From the NCBI GenBank assembly GCA_945871005.1, contig CAMBUJ010000012.1, forward strand, positions 1 through 36,402: a stretch of 36,402 nt of DNA, read 5' to 3'. The position numbers and the translations under genes were made by a program. Numbering within the stretch: position 1 is the first letter of the stretch; every line of letters begins with the position of its first letter. Below, piece after piece: positions 25,751 to 35,091 of the stretch. The notes under the pieces were generated by a model that ran no database searches, was not told where the DNA came from, and saw only the letters and a program-made list of their open reading frames with translations. This DNA comes from Opitutus sp. GAS368. Its GTDB lineage: Bacteria > Verrucomicrobiota > Verrucomicrobiia > Opitutales > Opitutaceae.

Positions 25751-27001
25751 ATGAGCAACACGCCCTCCACTCCTGCCCGCCCGAAAAAAGTCGCCCTCCT
25801 CACCGCCGGTGGCCTCGCGCCCTGCCTCAGCTCCGCCGTCGGCGGCCTGATTGAGCGCTACACCGAGATCGCCCCCGACATCGAGCTGATCGCCTACCAC
25901 AGCGGCTACAAAGGCCTGCTGCTCGGCGACTCCTACAAAATCGGTCCAGCCGAGCGCGCCGCCGCATCCATTCTACATGCGCACGGTGGCAGCCCAATCG
26001 GCAACAGCCGGGTCAAACTCACCAACGTCAAAGACTGCGTGAAGCGCGGTCTGGTTAAAGAAGGTCAGGACCCGCAAAAAGTCGCCGCCGACCAGCTCAT
26101 CAAGGACGGTGTGGATATCCTCCACACCATCGGTGGTGACGACACCAATACCGCCGCCGCCGACCTCGCCGCATTCCTGGCCAAGAACAACTACGGCCTC
26201 TCCGTGATCGGCCTGCCCAAGACGATCGACAACGACGTGTTCCCCATCCGCCAATCCCTCGGCGCCTGGACCGCTGCCGAGCAAGGCGCGCGCTACTTCC
26301 GCAACGTCGTCTCCGAGCACAATGCCAACCCGCGCATGCTCATCATTCACGAGGTCATGGGTCGCAACTGCGGCTGGCTGACCGCCGCCACCGCCGCCGA
26401 ATATCGCAAGATCCTCGACCGCGAGGAGTTTGTCCCCAGCCTCGGTCTGTCCCGCGAAAACCTCGATGTCCACGCCGTGTTCATCCCCGAGATGGCCGTC
26501 GACCTCGCCGCCGAAGCCACCCGCCTCAAGGCCATCATGGACCGGGTCGACAACGTAAACATCTTCATCAGCGAAGGTGCCGGCGTGGAGTCGATCATTG
26601 CCGAGATGCAGGCCAAGGGCCAAGAGGTTCCGCGTGACGCCTTCGGCCACGTCAAACTCGACGCCATCAACCCGGGCAAATGGTTCGGCGAGCAGTTCGC
26701 CAAGATGCTCGGTGCCGAAAAAGTGCTGGTGCAAAAAAGCGGCTATTTCGCCCGCGCCGCCGCCGCCAACGCCGCGGATCTGCGCCTGATCAAGAGCTGC
26801 ACCGACCTCGCGGTGGAATGCGCCCTGCGGCGCGAGAGCGGCGTGATCGGCCACGACGAAGATCAGGGCGGCGTCCTCCGCGCCATCGAGTTCCCCCGCA
26901 TCAAAGGCGGCAAACCCTTCGACACCACCACGTCCTGGTTCGGCACCTTGCTCAACCAGATCGGCCAGCCCAAGGGCGCCACCGTCCACGTGAAGCACTA
27001 A
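25751..27001 (+). CDS. pfp: Pyrophosphate-dependent 6-phosphofructokinase
   Basis: A 416-residue PFK-A superfamily enzyme. The phosphate-donor motif GGDDT (128-132) has an aspartate where ATP enzymes carry glycine, and PKTIDND (156-162) has the lysine typical of PPi enzymes, with D160 as catalytic base. These two residues are the accepted markers for PPi use, which makes the fructose-6-phosphate to fructose-1,6-bisphosphate step reversible. MGRNCGWLTA and the C-terminal GKWFGEQFAKMLGAEKV region fit the about 400-residue PPi-PFK class. ATG 25751 is preceded by CCCTAACC, without Shine-Dalgarno. It is a single-gene unit, convergent with the phosphohexomutase gene, with a shared bidirectional terminator. 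Confidence 0.93.
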   Translation: MSNTPSTPARPKKVALLTAGGLAPCLSSAVGGLIERYTEIAPDIELIAYHSGYKGLLLGDSYKIGPAERAAASILHAHGGSPIGNSRVKLTNVKDCVKRGLVKEGQDPQKVAADQLIKDGVDILHTIGGDDTNTAAADLAAFLAKNNYGLSVIGLPKTIDNDVFPIRQSLGAWTAAEQGARYFRNVVSEHNANPRMLIIHEVMGRNCGWLTAATAAEYRKILDREEFVPSLGLSRENLDVHAVFIPEMAVDLAAEATRLKAIMDRVDNVNIFISEGAGVESIIAEMQAKGQEVPRDAFGHVKLDAINPGKWFGEQFAKMLGAEKVLVQKSGYFARAAAANAADLRLIKSCTDLAVECALRRESGVIGHDEDQGGVLRAIEFPRIKGGKPFDTTTSWFGTLLNQIGQPKGATVHVKH

Positions 27002-27043
27002 TCGCACGCGCACCCCGATCGACCCGCCACCCCGGCGGGGCAC

Positions 27044-27077
27044 AAAAAAAGCCCGACCTTAAAGTCGGGCCTTTTTT
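27044..27077. terminator. Bidirectional terminator between pfp and phosphohexomutase gene
   Basis: Seven A (27044-27050), GCCCGAC (27051-27057), a 6-base loop, GTCGGGC (27064-27070), C, then six T (27072-27077). The flanking A and T tracts make it work in principle for both convergent genes. Confidence 0.92.
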
Positions 27078-27099
27078 GCGGGTAAAACCCGGACTGCGC

Positions 27100-29061
27100 T
27101 CAGCCCTCGGCGCGTTGCTGCGCGTCGGCCTCGATCAGCGCTTTGACGCGATCGAGTTCGGCTTTCACCTGGGTCTTCACCGTGGCCAACTCCGCCGCGG
27201 TTTTAACTGGGGAGCTGGCGAAGACATAAAACTTCATCTTCGGCTCCGTACCGCTCCCACGCGCGGCAAAGCTGTAGCCGTTGGCCAACGTGACCAAATA
27301 CAAATCCTGCTTGGGGATGGCCTCATTGTCGGCGTCGCGGAACACCTCGACGCCGAAGTCCTGGAAGCGGGTAACCGCCACATCACCAAAGGCCTTAGGC
27401 GGAGCCGAGCGGTAGGTTTGCAAGATGCGCTTGATCTTGGCCGCGCCGGTCGCGCCCTCGTAGTAAAGGTTGACCACGCCTTCGAGGTAGAAGCCGTATT
27501 TGAGGTAAATGCTATCGAGGTACTCAGGCACCGTCAGCCCCTGCGACTTAACGGCCGCGCACAGCTCGGCAAACATGAGGCAGGCGGCGTTGCCGTCCTT
27601 GTCGCGCACGTAGTCGTTCGGCAGGTAGCCGTAGCTCTCTTCGCAGCCAAAAGCGTAGAAAGTGCTGTGCTGCTGGAGCAGCTTGGCCCGGGTCTCAAAC
27701 GGCGTCGCGTCGTAATCGAGAGCGATACCCTGCTTGGCGAGCAGCGCCTGCTTGAGCTGGTCCTCATAGCCCTTGATTTTAGCGGCGATCCACTTGAAGC
27801 CGGTCAGCGTGTTAATGACTTTCACGCCGTGGCCGCGGCCGATCGCGTCCTGCAGCGAGGTGGTCACGAAGGTCTTGATGATGGCCACGTGATCGGAACC
27901 GGCGGCCGGGATGACGCCTTGCTCCTTGTATTTGGTCAGGCGGTACTCGGCTAGCAACGCGCCGATCTGGTTACCGGTGAGCAGTTGCATTTTCCCGTCC
28001 CGATCACGCACGGCCACGCCCATGCGGTCGCAGTCCGGATCTGTGGCCAAAACCACATCGAGGTGCTGCTTCTCGGCGAGTTTAACCGCCAGCGAGAGAG
28101 CTTCTGCATTCTCGGGGTTGGGCGACTTGACCGAGGGGAAACGCGCATCAAAGGCCACCTGCTCGTGCACCTCGTGTACCTCGGCGCCGGCATGCACCAA
28201 CAGAGGCACCGACATAACGCCACCCGTGCCGTGAATGTTGGTAAAGGCGACCTTGAGCTTGGTTTTCTTGAAAACCGACATGTCGATGGCCGCCTTGCTG
28301 GCGACAGCAAGATAAGCGTCGTCGGTGGCCCGCGTGAGCGTGACCACGCGAGAGATATCCTTGTTCAAAAAGGCCGCGAGTTCGGTGAGGGGAACCGAGT
28401 TAACCTCGTTGACGATACCCTTGTCATGCGGAGCCACCACTTGGGCGCCGTCCTCAAAATAGGCCTTAAAGCCATTATCGTGGGGCGGATTGTGGCTGGC
28501 CGTGATCACCACGCCGGCATGGGCGCGAAGGTGGCGTACCGTGAAACTCAACTGCGGAGTCGAGCGCGGGCCCTCGAAGATGTAGGCGTTACCGCCGAGC
28601 TTCGTCCAGGCCGAGGCGGCCAGTTCGCAGAAGTGGCGCGAGAAATGGCGCACATCGTGGGCGATCACCAACGCAGGAATATCAGCCCGACCGGACTCGG
28701 CCAGATAGGCCTGGGTGTAGCGGAAAAGCCCGATGGTCGCCCGCGTGAGCGTGAAGTCATTGAGGATGTTGCTGCCAATCGCGGCATAACTGGGTGTGCC
28801 CTGTTCGCCGAGCGTGCCGGTCTCGACCGACGTCGGCAGTTGGCCGATGGTGCGCCCACGGATACCGCCCGTGCCGAATTCGAGGTCGCGGTAGAACCGG
28901 TTATTAAGTTCGTCCCACGCGGCCTTGGCCACGAGTTCGTCGATGCTGGCCACGGCCCACGCCGGCAGTGACGCGCCCAACCAAGTGGTCAGGTTGGCCA
29001 CGGTTTCAGGCAGAAGTTGACCGGACTGGCCGGCGGCTTGAATCGAGGTGAGTGTACTCAT
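27100..29061 (-). CDS. Phospho-sugar mutase (phosphoglucomutase/phosphomannomutase type)
   Basis: A 653-residue alpha-D-phosphohexomutase of the long PGM2-like group, which interconverts hexose-1- and -6-phosphates. Four signatures are in order: FGTGGIRG near the N-terminus, the phosphoserine loop TASHNPP with S189, the metal loop DPDCDR, the sugar-binding GCEESYGYL, and the phosphate loop RGSGTEPK close to the C-terminus. It follows the UDP-sugar pyrophosphorylase gene by 29 bases on the same strand, so hexose-1-phosphate made here can be turned into a UDP-sugar by its neighbour. Whether it prefers glucose, mannose or another sugar cannot be read from sequence. Confidence 0.93.
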   Translation of the reverse strand: MSTLTSIQAAGQSGQLLPETVANLTTWLGASLPAWAVASIDELVAKAAWDELNNRFYRDLEFGTGGIRGRTIGQLPTSVETGTLGEQGTPSYAAIGSNILNDFTLTRATIGLFRYTQAYLAESGRADIPALVIAHDVRHFSRHFCELAASAWTKLGGNAYIFEGPRSTPQLSFTVRHLRAHAGVVITASHNPPHDNGFKAYFEDGAQVVAPHDKGIVNEVNSVPLTELAAFLNKDISRVVTLTRATDDAYLAVASKAAIDMSVFKKTKLKVAFTNIHGTGGVMSVPLLVHAGAEVHEVHEQVAFDARFPSVKSPNPENAEALSLAVKLAEKQHLDVVLATDPDCDRMGVAVRDRDGKMQLLTGNQIGALLAEYRLTKYKEQGVIPAAGSDHVAIIKTFVTTSLQDAIGRGHGVKVINTLTGFKWIAAKIKGYEDQLKQALLAKQGIALDYDATPFETRAKLLQQHSTFYAFGCEESYGYLPNDYVRDKDGNAACLMFAELCAAVKSQGLTVPEYLDSIYLKYGFYLEGVVNLYYEGATGAAKIKRILQTYRSAPPKAFGDVAVTRFQDFGVEVFRDADNEAIPKQDLYLVTLANGYSFAARGSGTEPKMKFYVFASSPVKTAAELATVKTQVKAELDRVKALIEADAQQRAEG

Positions 29062-29090
29062 GGCGTTGGAAGCGGTTAGGGGGCGGGTGT

Positions 29091-30512
29091 TTATTCGAGG
29101 TAGAGACCGGCGGCGACCGCAGGCTTGGTCACGAGTTTATTCCAAGCGTTCGCAAAAGAATCCTCGTCGTAACCGAAGAGCGGCGACACCTCGATGGGGA
29201 ACGGCGGCAGGCCAGTGGCATCGGTCGGAACCACTGCGCCGTTGGCCTTGAGCCAGCGGGCGAACTGGCGGAGCTGGTCATCGACGCAGGTTTTCGGCGA
29301 ATCGAGTCCCTCTGCGTTTTTAACCGGGGAGAAATCATCGGCGCGCGGTGTCTCGATGACGACCGGCTTGGCGGCAAAGGGCAGCGCGTCGAACACGAAC
29401 ATTTCGAACTTCACGCCGTTGGCTTTGTCGGGCTTCACAGGGTTGCCCGCGGCGTCGATGGTGGGGATTTTTTTATCGGCCCGGTGAAACGGGAGCGAAT
29501 CCGAACCGCGCGCCATGCGGCGGATGAACTTCGTATCAAGAATGTGGATGGCAATGCTGCCGGCGATATACCGCAGCGCCCCGGTCGTAGGCTCGATCTC
29601 CTCCTGGAAGGACTTCGGCAAATCGGAGTATTCGATCACGATATTCTTACCATGCTGGGAGCAGAAATGGCCGACCTTTTCGCCTGCGTAGGCCTTGGCC
29701 ACCATCTTGCTCGACATCTCGGAACCGCGCAGGACGTGCCAGCCGATGAAGGCCGGATCGATGCCGCGCACGAGGGGATTATCCACCTGGAAGTAACTAA
29801 GGATGTCGATGCCCTGCTTCTCCATGAGGTCGAGCGCACCGCTGCGGTCAAGGGCGCGGAGCGAGCCACCGTGACCGTCGGCGGACATGGCGATGGTGCC
29901 CTTGGTTTCGAGGAGGATTTTGCCCTCGGGGGTGACGGCCGGCATGCGCCCCTGGCGGAAGAAATGAACCTGGGTTTCGGCGAGGCCGAAGTAGGCATTA
30001 GCCTTAAAGAAGGCCTCGGTCGGGCCATGGTTCACGTGGCTGGTCATGATGAACCAGTGGATCGGTTTCCCGTAACGCGTGCCGGCAGCGCGCACCTTCT
30101 CGGCGAACACGTGGAAGAGGGTTTTTTGCTTGATGGGGGTCACGGGGTAAGTGCCCTTGGGGCCATCGTAGCCGAGGCGGGTTCCCTGCCCACCGGCGAC
30201 GGTGAAGGCGGCAACGCGGCCGGCCCGCAAGGCGGCTTCACCGGTGGCTTTGGCCGCAGCCCAAGCCTCGGCATCACCACCATTTTCAGGGCGCAGCTCG
30301 TAGGGCGCCGGCGACAATCCGCTGAGGTCGAGCCCCGATCCCGCATCCTTGGAAAGCAAGGTGCGCGTGAGATGATCTACCTCCGCTAGATCAATCTCGG
30401 CCGCCTCGGCCAACAGTGCCTGCTGCTCTTGGGCAGACAGATCGTTATAAAACGCAAAAACATGCCCTTGACCGGCACGTTCAAATTCCTGAATCAGCGA
30501 GGGTGTAGCCAT
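29091..30512 (-). CDS. UDPGP-family UDP-sugar pyrophosphorylase (UAP1-like)
   Basis: A 473-residue nucleotidyltransferase joining UTP to a sugar-1-phosphate. ATG 30512 is taken over the longer open frame to 30557 because MATPSLIQEF begins the conserved N-terminal helix region. It has VAGGQGTRLG (105-114) with GPKGTYPV, SYFQVDNPLV for the metal aspartate, and KFEMFVFDALPFA followed by DDFSPVKNAEG. The last two segments resemble eukaryotic UDP-N-acetylglucosamine pyrophosphorylase (AGX1/UAP1) more than bacterial GalU or GlmU. The usual automatic name would be UTP-glucose-1-phosphate uridylyltransferase; glucose versus GlcNAc is undecided. It heads a two-gene unit with the mutase. Confidence 0.88.
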   Translation of the reverse strand: MATPSLIQEFERAGQGHVFAFYNDLSAQEQQALLAEAAEIDLAEVDHLTRTLLSKDAGSGLDLSGLSPAPYELRPENGGDAEAWAAAKATGEAALRAGRVAAFTVAGGQGTRLGYDGPKGTYPVTPIKQKTLFHVFAEKVRAAGTRYGKPIHWFIMTSHVNHGPTEAFFKANAYFGLAETQVHFFRQGRMPAVTPEGKILLETKGTIAMSADGHGGSLRALDRSGALDLMEKQGIDILSYFQVDNPLVRGIDPAFIGWHVLRGSEMSSKMVAKAYAGEKVGHFCSQHGKNIVIEYSDLPKSFQEEIEPTTGALRYIAGSIAIHILDTKFIRRMARGSDSLPFHRADKKIPTIDAAGNPVKPDKANGVKFEMFVFDALPFAAKPVVIETPRADDFSPVKNAEGLDSPKTCVDDQLRQFARWLKANGAVVPTDATGLPPFPIEVSPLFGYDEDSFANAWNKLVTKPAVAAGLYLE

Positions 30513-31097
30513 GATGGGAAAAGCGGAAATAGAGCAACGTGCAGGCTTGCGGCGCAATGCCTATTTGAACAGCCGAGAGAGGTTGTTTTCACCGGGGTGG
30601 AAAACGATAAGGGGTCTGCCGCGGTGGGCCTTCCCTCCGCGCCCCGTTCTCGGTGTCTCTCACAGACTCACCGCCCCAAACCTCGGTTGCTTTGGACGCA
30701 GCGCCCCCACGCACCCCAGCACCTTTCGCCGCTTCGGCGTGGGCCAGCCCCCATCCCGTTTCATCGATAGTGATTAGCGTCAGTATCAAACAATAAAAAC
30801 GTTATAAGCAGATGCACACCAGCCCCACTCCCGGCTCAAAACTCAACCATACAACTATATAAAAACCCACAACCGACTGATATTAACACCAAACGAAGAA
30901 GCAATTCGGGCGCCCATAGAATCACTTGCAGGCAGTAGGTCAGGCCCTAGCGGCCCTCTGTAGGCGAGCGCCTGCGAATGGCTCCCAGGCACGCGGTGGC
31001 GTCATTGACATCAGAAGGCCAGCACCCGAGTGTCGGCCAGGAAAAACCACTCTGAGCGGGCCCGTCACCGACCGACGATCTTTTACACTTCGAAACC
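30513..31097. other. 585-base spacer with AT-rich core and palindrome
   Basis: This is the longest non-coding stretch, between the divergent UDP-sugar pyrophosphorylase and PAS genes. Bases about 30778-30905 are strikingly AT-rich for this genome, with TATATA at 30856-30861, and probably hold promoters for one or both genes. Bases 30927-30980 are GC-rich and carry the near-perfect palindrome GTAGGCG-AG-CGCCTGC (30960-30975). No convincing ORF, tRNA or riboswitch was seen. Bases 30590-30770 look like ordinary GC-rich DNA without a credible gene. Confidence 0.6.
30960..30975. repeat. Short palindrome GTAGGCG/CGCCTGC
   Basis: Seven-base arms with one mismatch and a 2-base centre. It shares the GTAGGC edge with the palindrome at 1575-1605 and may belong to the same dispersed family. 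Function unknown. Confidence 0.3.
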
Positions 31098-31610
31098 ATG
31101 GATATCACCATCAAGAACTTAAAAAACGAAAAAGGGCTCTTGCGTGCACTAATTGATATTCTGCCCGATTGGATTTACGTCAAAGACCTTCAAGCCCGCA
31201 AAATTCTAGCCAATGCCGCCGACCTCAGAAACATGGGGGCAAAGTCGGAAGCCGAAGCGGCGGGAAAGGATGATTATCATTTTTTCCCCGACAAAATGGC
31301 CGCCGCTTTCTATATGGATGACATGGCGGTTCTCGGCGGAGGAGAATCGATTATTAATCGAAAAGAACGGTTTTCAGGGCCGTCGGGTGAAGTTCGTTGG
31401 AGCCTCACCACCAAACTCCCCTTACGAGATGCAGCCGGTGAAATTGTCGGGCTAATCGGCATCGGCCGGGACATTACCAAACAAGTACAGATGCAAAAAT
31501 CGGCCCTGATCTTGATTGATGATATCGGACAGGCCATGAAGGCCGGAAAATTTGAGACGGCCAAAGATCTCCTCCCCATTTTAAGGCAGCGAATCGAGAA
31601 TGAAGACTGA
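31098..31610 (+). CDS. Stand-alone PAS-domain protein
   Basis: A 170-residue soluble protein. Residues about 12-130 form one PAS domain with PAC-like end: LIDILPDWIYVKDLQARKILANAA, FFPDKMAAAF, SGPSGEVRWSLTTKLPLRDAAGEIVGLIGIGRDITK. A helical tail of 40 residues follows (LILIDDIGQAMKAG...LLPILRQRIENED). There is no kinase, GGDEF, EAL, HTH or receiver domain, so the output must come through a partner. Base composition is visibly more AT-rich than its neighbours, matching the spacer before it, which hints at later acquisition. ACC precedes the ATG. It may bind a small ligand or cofactor; no heme or flavin ligand could be identified. Confidence 0.85.
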   Translation: MDITIKNLKNEKGLLRALIDILPDWIYVKDLQARKILANAADLRNMGAKSEAEAAGKDDYHFFPDKMAAAFYMDDMAVLGGGESIINRKERFSGPSGEVRWSLTTKLPLRDAAGEIVGLIGIGRDITKQVQMQKSALILIDDIGQAMKAGKFETAKDLLPILRQRIENED

Positions 31611-31672
31611 AGCCGATTGCTGTCGGCATCCGGCCACGGTGCCGAAACGCAGCGACGCTTAACAGCAGCGAC

Positions 31673-31700
31673 AAAAAAGGCGGCTCCGCATGGAGCCGCC
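31673..31700 (-). terminator. Intrinsic terminator after tpiA
   Basis: On the minus strand GGCGGCTCC (31700-31692) pairs with GGAGCCGCC (31687-31679) around ATGC, followed by six T (31678-31673). It is 22 bases past the tpiA stop and ends the gap-pgk-tpiA unit. Confidence 0.94.
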
Positions 31701-31722
31701 TCGCGAAGTAAACCGGACGAGG

Positions 31723-32493
31723 TTACTTGGCAGCAGCGGCAGCCTTGATCAACTCAACGAAGCTGCGCGACTCCAAGGCGGCGCCACCGATGAGGCCGCC
31801 GTCGATGTCTTTTTGTGCCAGCAGTTCGGGAGCATTCGACGGCTTCATGGAGCCGCCATAGAGAATGCGAACCTTCTGCGCCACGGCATCCCCGAAGAGC
31901 TTCACCAGAAGCGAGCGGATAAAGGCGTGAACCTCTTGGGCCTGCTCGGTGGTGGCCACTTTACCGGTGCCGATGGCCCAGACGGGCTCGTAGGCGATCA
32001 CGACACTGGTCGCAAGTTCCTTGGAAACGCCTTCCAGCCCGGCTTCCAACTGGGTCTGCACGACCTTGAGGGTCTGCGCGGCCTCGCGTTCGCCGAGGGT
32101 TTCACCGACGCAGAGGATGGGCTTGAGCTGGTTTTTGAGGGCAGCAAGCACCTTGAGGTTAACAAACGCATCGGTGTCGCCGAAATAGGTGCGGCGTTCG
32201 CTGTGACCGATAATCACGTAGTTAACGAAGAGCGCCCGGAGCATCTCCGCGGAGATTTCGCCGGTGTAGGCGCCGCTCTTTTCGGGATGCAGGTTTTGCG
32301 CGCCCAGTTTGACGGTGGAACCGTCCAGGACCTTGGCGGCGGTTTCGAGCGAGGTGAAGGGCGGGCACACAACGACATCGACGTCGGCCTGTTTGCCTAC
32401 CTCGGTGACGATCTCCTGCAACAGAGCGGAGGCATCGGCGGAGGTTTTGTTCATCTTCCAGTTACCGGCGATGAGTTTTTTGCGAATGATCAT
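31723..32493 (-). CDS. tpiA: Triosephosphate isomerase
   Basis: A 256-residue TIM-barrel enzyme interconverting dihydroxyacetone phosphate and glyceraldehyde-3-phosphate. Catalytic residues are all present: N11 and K13 (AGNWKMN), H97 (IIGHSERR), E169 (AYEPVWAIGTGK), and the phosphate-binding YGGS and GGLIGGAAL near the end. It is the last gene of gap-pgk-tpiA. Its 121-base spacer from pgk is largely taken up by a 30-bp hairpin whose left arm begins 9 bases upstream of the start ATG 32493, so it could affect translation of this gene. Confidence 0.98.
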   Translation of the reverse strand: MIIRKKLIAGNWKMNKTSADASALLQEIVTEVGKQADVDVVVCPPFTSLETAAKVLDGSTVKLGAQNLHPEKSGAYTGEISAEMLRALFVNYVIIGHSERRTYFGDTDAFVNLKVLAALKNQLKPILCVGETLGEREAAQTLKVVQTQLEAGLEGVSKELATSVVIAYEPVWAIGTGKVATTEQAQEVHAFIRSLLVKLFGDAVAQKVRILYGGSMKPSNAPELLAQKDIDGGLIGGAALESRSFVELIKAAAAAK

Positions 32494-32501
32494 AGTTTTT
32501 A

Positions 32502-32608
32502 AAAGTAGTGAGTAGTGGGTAGTGGGTAGCGAGTAGTAAAACCAGTGAATGCAGGTAACAAATCGCGTGCAAGATGCCCGCTACTCGCTACCCACTACTC
32601 GCTACTTT
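32502..32608. repeat. Long inverted repeat built of heptamers, pgk-tpiA spacer
   Basis: Bases 32502-32531 pair without a break with 32579-32608, 30 bp including three G-T pairs, around a 47-base loop. The left arm is made of degenerate tandem heptamers (GTAGTGA, GTAGTGG, GTAGTGG, GTAGCGA) and the right arm of their complements (CTACTCG, CTACCCA). The element fills the spacer from 7 bases past the pgk stop to 9 bases before the tpiA start. It may act as an mRNA stability or processing structure, or be a miniature mobile repeat. Confidence 0.9.
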
Positions 32609-32614
32609 AGATGG

Positions 32615-33859
32615 TCAGCTTTCGAGGAAAACCACGCCGGGGAGGGACTTGCCTTCGAGGAACTCGAGGGAGGCGCCGCCACCGGTGGAGCAATGGGTGA
32701 CCTTGTCGGCGACCTTGAATTTCTTCGCGGCCGTGGCGGTGTCGCCGCCGCCAACAATCGTCGTGGCGCCCTTGGCGGTGGCCTCGGCGATGGCATCGGC
32801 CATGGCCTTGGTGGCACCGGCGAACTTATCAAACTCAAACACGCCGGCCGGTCCGTTCCAGATGATGGTCTTGGAGGACAGGATTGCCTGACGGTAGAGC
32901 TCGATGGACTTCGGGCCCGCGTCGAGACCACCCCAGCCGTCGGGAATACCGGTGGCTAGATCGGCGGCACAGGTGTTGGCATCAGGCGAGAAGGCGTCCG
33001 AGCAGATGAAGTCGATCGGGAAGATCAGCTCCACGTTGCGAACGGCGGCCTTGGCCACCAGTTCCTCAACAATCTTGGCGCCTTCCGGATCATACAGGCT
33101 GGTGCCGATCGGGGTGCCGCGAAGCACCTTGTGGAAGGTGTAGGCCATGCCACCGCCGATGATGATTTTGTCGGCCTTATCCAGCAGGTTTTTAATCAGC
33201 GGGATCTTGTCGGCGATCTTGGCACCGCCGAGGATGGCGAGCAGGGGACGGTCAGGATTATCCAAGACCTTGGCGAAAGCCTTGAGCTCGGCCTCCATGA
33301 GGAAACCCGCGGCCTTGATCGGCAAGGTCACGCCAACCATGGAGCTGTGGGCGCGGTGGGCGGTACCGAAGGCGTCGTTGACGTACACGTCGGCGAGCTT
33401 GGAGAGGTCGGCGCGGAAGGCCTTCACCTTTTCAGGGTCGGCTTTGACGGAGGTGCCGTCCTCGAGCTTAACCTTGCCCTCTTCCTCGATATGGAAGCGC
33501 AGGTTTTCAAGGAGGAGGACTTGGCCGGGCTTGAGCGCGGCAGCGGCAGCCTCGGCGACCGGGCCGACGCAATCGGAGGCGAACGCCACGGGCTGGCCGA
33601 GGACTTTTTCCAACTCGGCGGCGATGGGCTTGAGGGAGAATTTTTCGATCACCTGGCCATCCGGACGGCCGAGGTGGCTGGCGAGGACGACCGAAGCGCC
33701 TTTTTCCAAGGCATATTTGATCGTGGGCAAGGCGGCAACGATGCGCGCGTTGTTGGTGATGGCACCGGTTTTCTTGTCCTGAGGGACGTTGAAATCGACG
33801 CGCATGAACACGCGTTTGCCGGCGAGATCGAGGTCGCGGATAGTCTTGAATTTAGCCAT
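32615..33859 (-). CDS. pgk: Phosphoglycerate kinase
   Basis: A 414-residue two-domain kinase making ATP from 1,3-bisphosphoglycerate. ATG 33859 is preferred to the longer frame (33895), which would run into the repeat. Marks are [11 protein letters not shown], the substrate-binding [51 protein letters not shown] and the C-terminal GGGDT...[13 protein letters not shown]. It is the middle gene of the operon, flanked on both sides by repeat hairpins. The leader is pyrimidine-rich and ends CACC-ATG, without Shine-Dalgarno. Confidence 0.98.
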   Translation of the reverse strand: MAKFKTIRDLDLAGKRVFMRVDFNVPQDKKTGAITNNARIVAALPTIKYALEKGASVVLASHLGRPDGQVIEKFSLKPIAAELEKVLGQPVAFASDCVGPVAEAAAAALKPGQVLLLENLRFHIEEEGKVKLEDGTSVKADPEKVKAFRADLSKLADVYVNDAFGTAHRAHSSMVGVTLPIKAAGFLMEAELKAFAKVLDNPDRPLLAILGGAKIADKIPLIKNLLDKADKIIIGGGMAYTFHKVLRGTPIGTSLYDPEGAKIVEELVAKAAVRNVELIFPIDFICSDAFSPDANTCAADLATGIPDGWGGLDAGPKSIELYRQAILSSKTIIWNGPAGVFEFDKFAGATKAMADAIAEATAKGATTIVGGGDTATAAKKFKVADKVTHCSTGGGASLEFLEGKSLPGVVFLES

Positions 33860-33878
33860 GGTGAAAAGGGGGAAAAAA

Positions 33879-33952
33879 TTAACCACGGATGACACGGATG
33901 TACACGGATAGATGAAGGCTCATCCGTGTAGATCCGTGCTATCCGTGGTTAA
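33879..33952. repeat. CACGGAT-type inverted repeat, gap-pgk spacer
   Basis: Arms 33879-33909 and 33922-33952 pair over 31 positions with 28 Watson-Crick pairs, one G-T pair and two mismatches, around a 12-base loop. Each arm contains three copies of CACGGAT or its complement, with TTAACCACGGAT at the outer end. The element lies 19 bases upstream of the pgk start and 22 bases past the gap stop. Similar CACGGAT repeats are common in Verrucomicrobia and Planctomycetes spacers as I recall them. Confidence 0.92.
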
Positions 33953-33974
33953 GATAGTTCGGGTAGTTGAACGA

Positions 33975-35036
<1,062 letters not shown>

Positions 35037-35050
35037 CTATGAGTTAGGTT

Positions 35051-35091
35051 GCTGATACAAGTTAACCGTGCCGTGCGGGCACGGGATCAGC
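35051..35091 (-). promoter_or_regulatory. Nested inverted repeat in the gap leader
   Basis: GCTGAT (35051-35056) pairs with ATCAGC (35086-35091), and inside them CCGTGCC (35066-35072) pairs with GGCACGG (35078-35084). On the minus strand it follows a T7 run and precedes the gap start by 29 bases. It could be a leader structure or an operator; no known riboswitch is recognised. Confidence 0.35.

Noticed and set aside
30590-30789. Small open frames in the 585-base spacer
   Set aside because: They are short, overlapping on both strands, compositionally odd, and without motifs or start context.
31005-31010. TTGACA resembling a -35 box before the PAS gene
   Set aside because: No acceptable -10 box lies 16-18 bases downstream.
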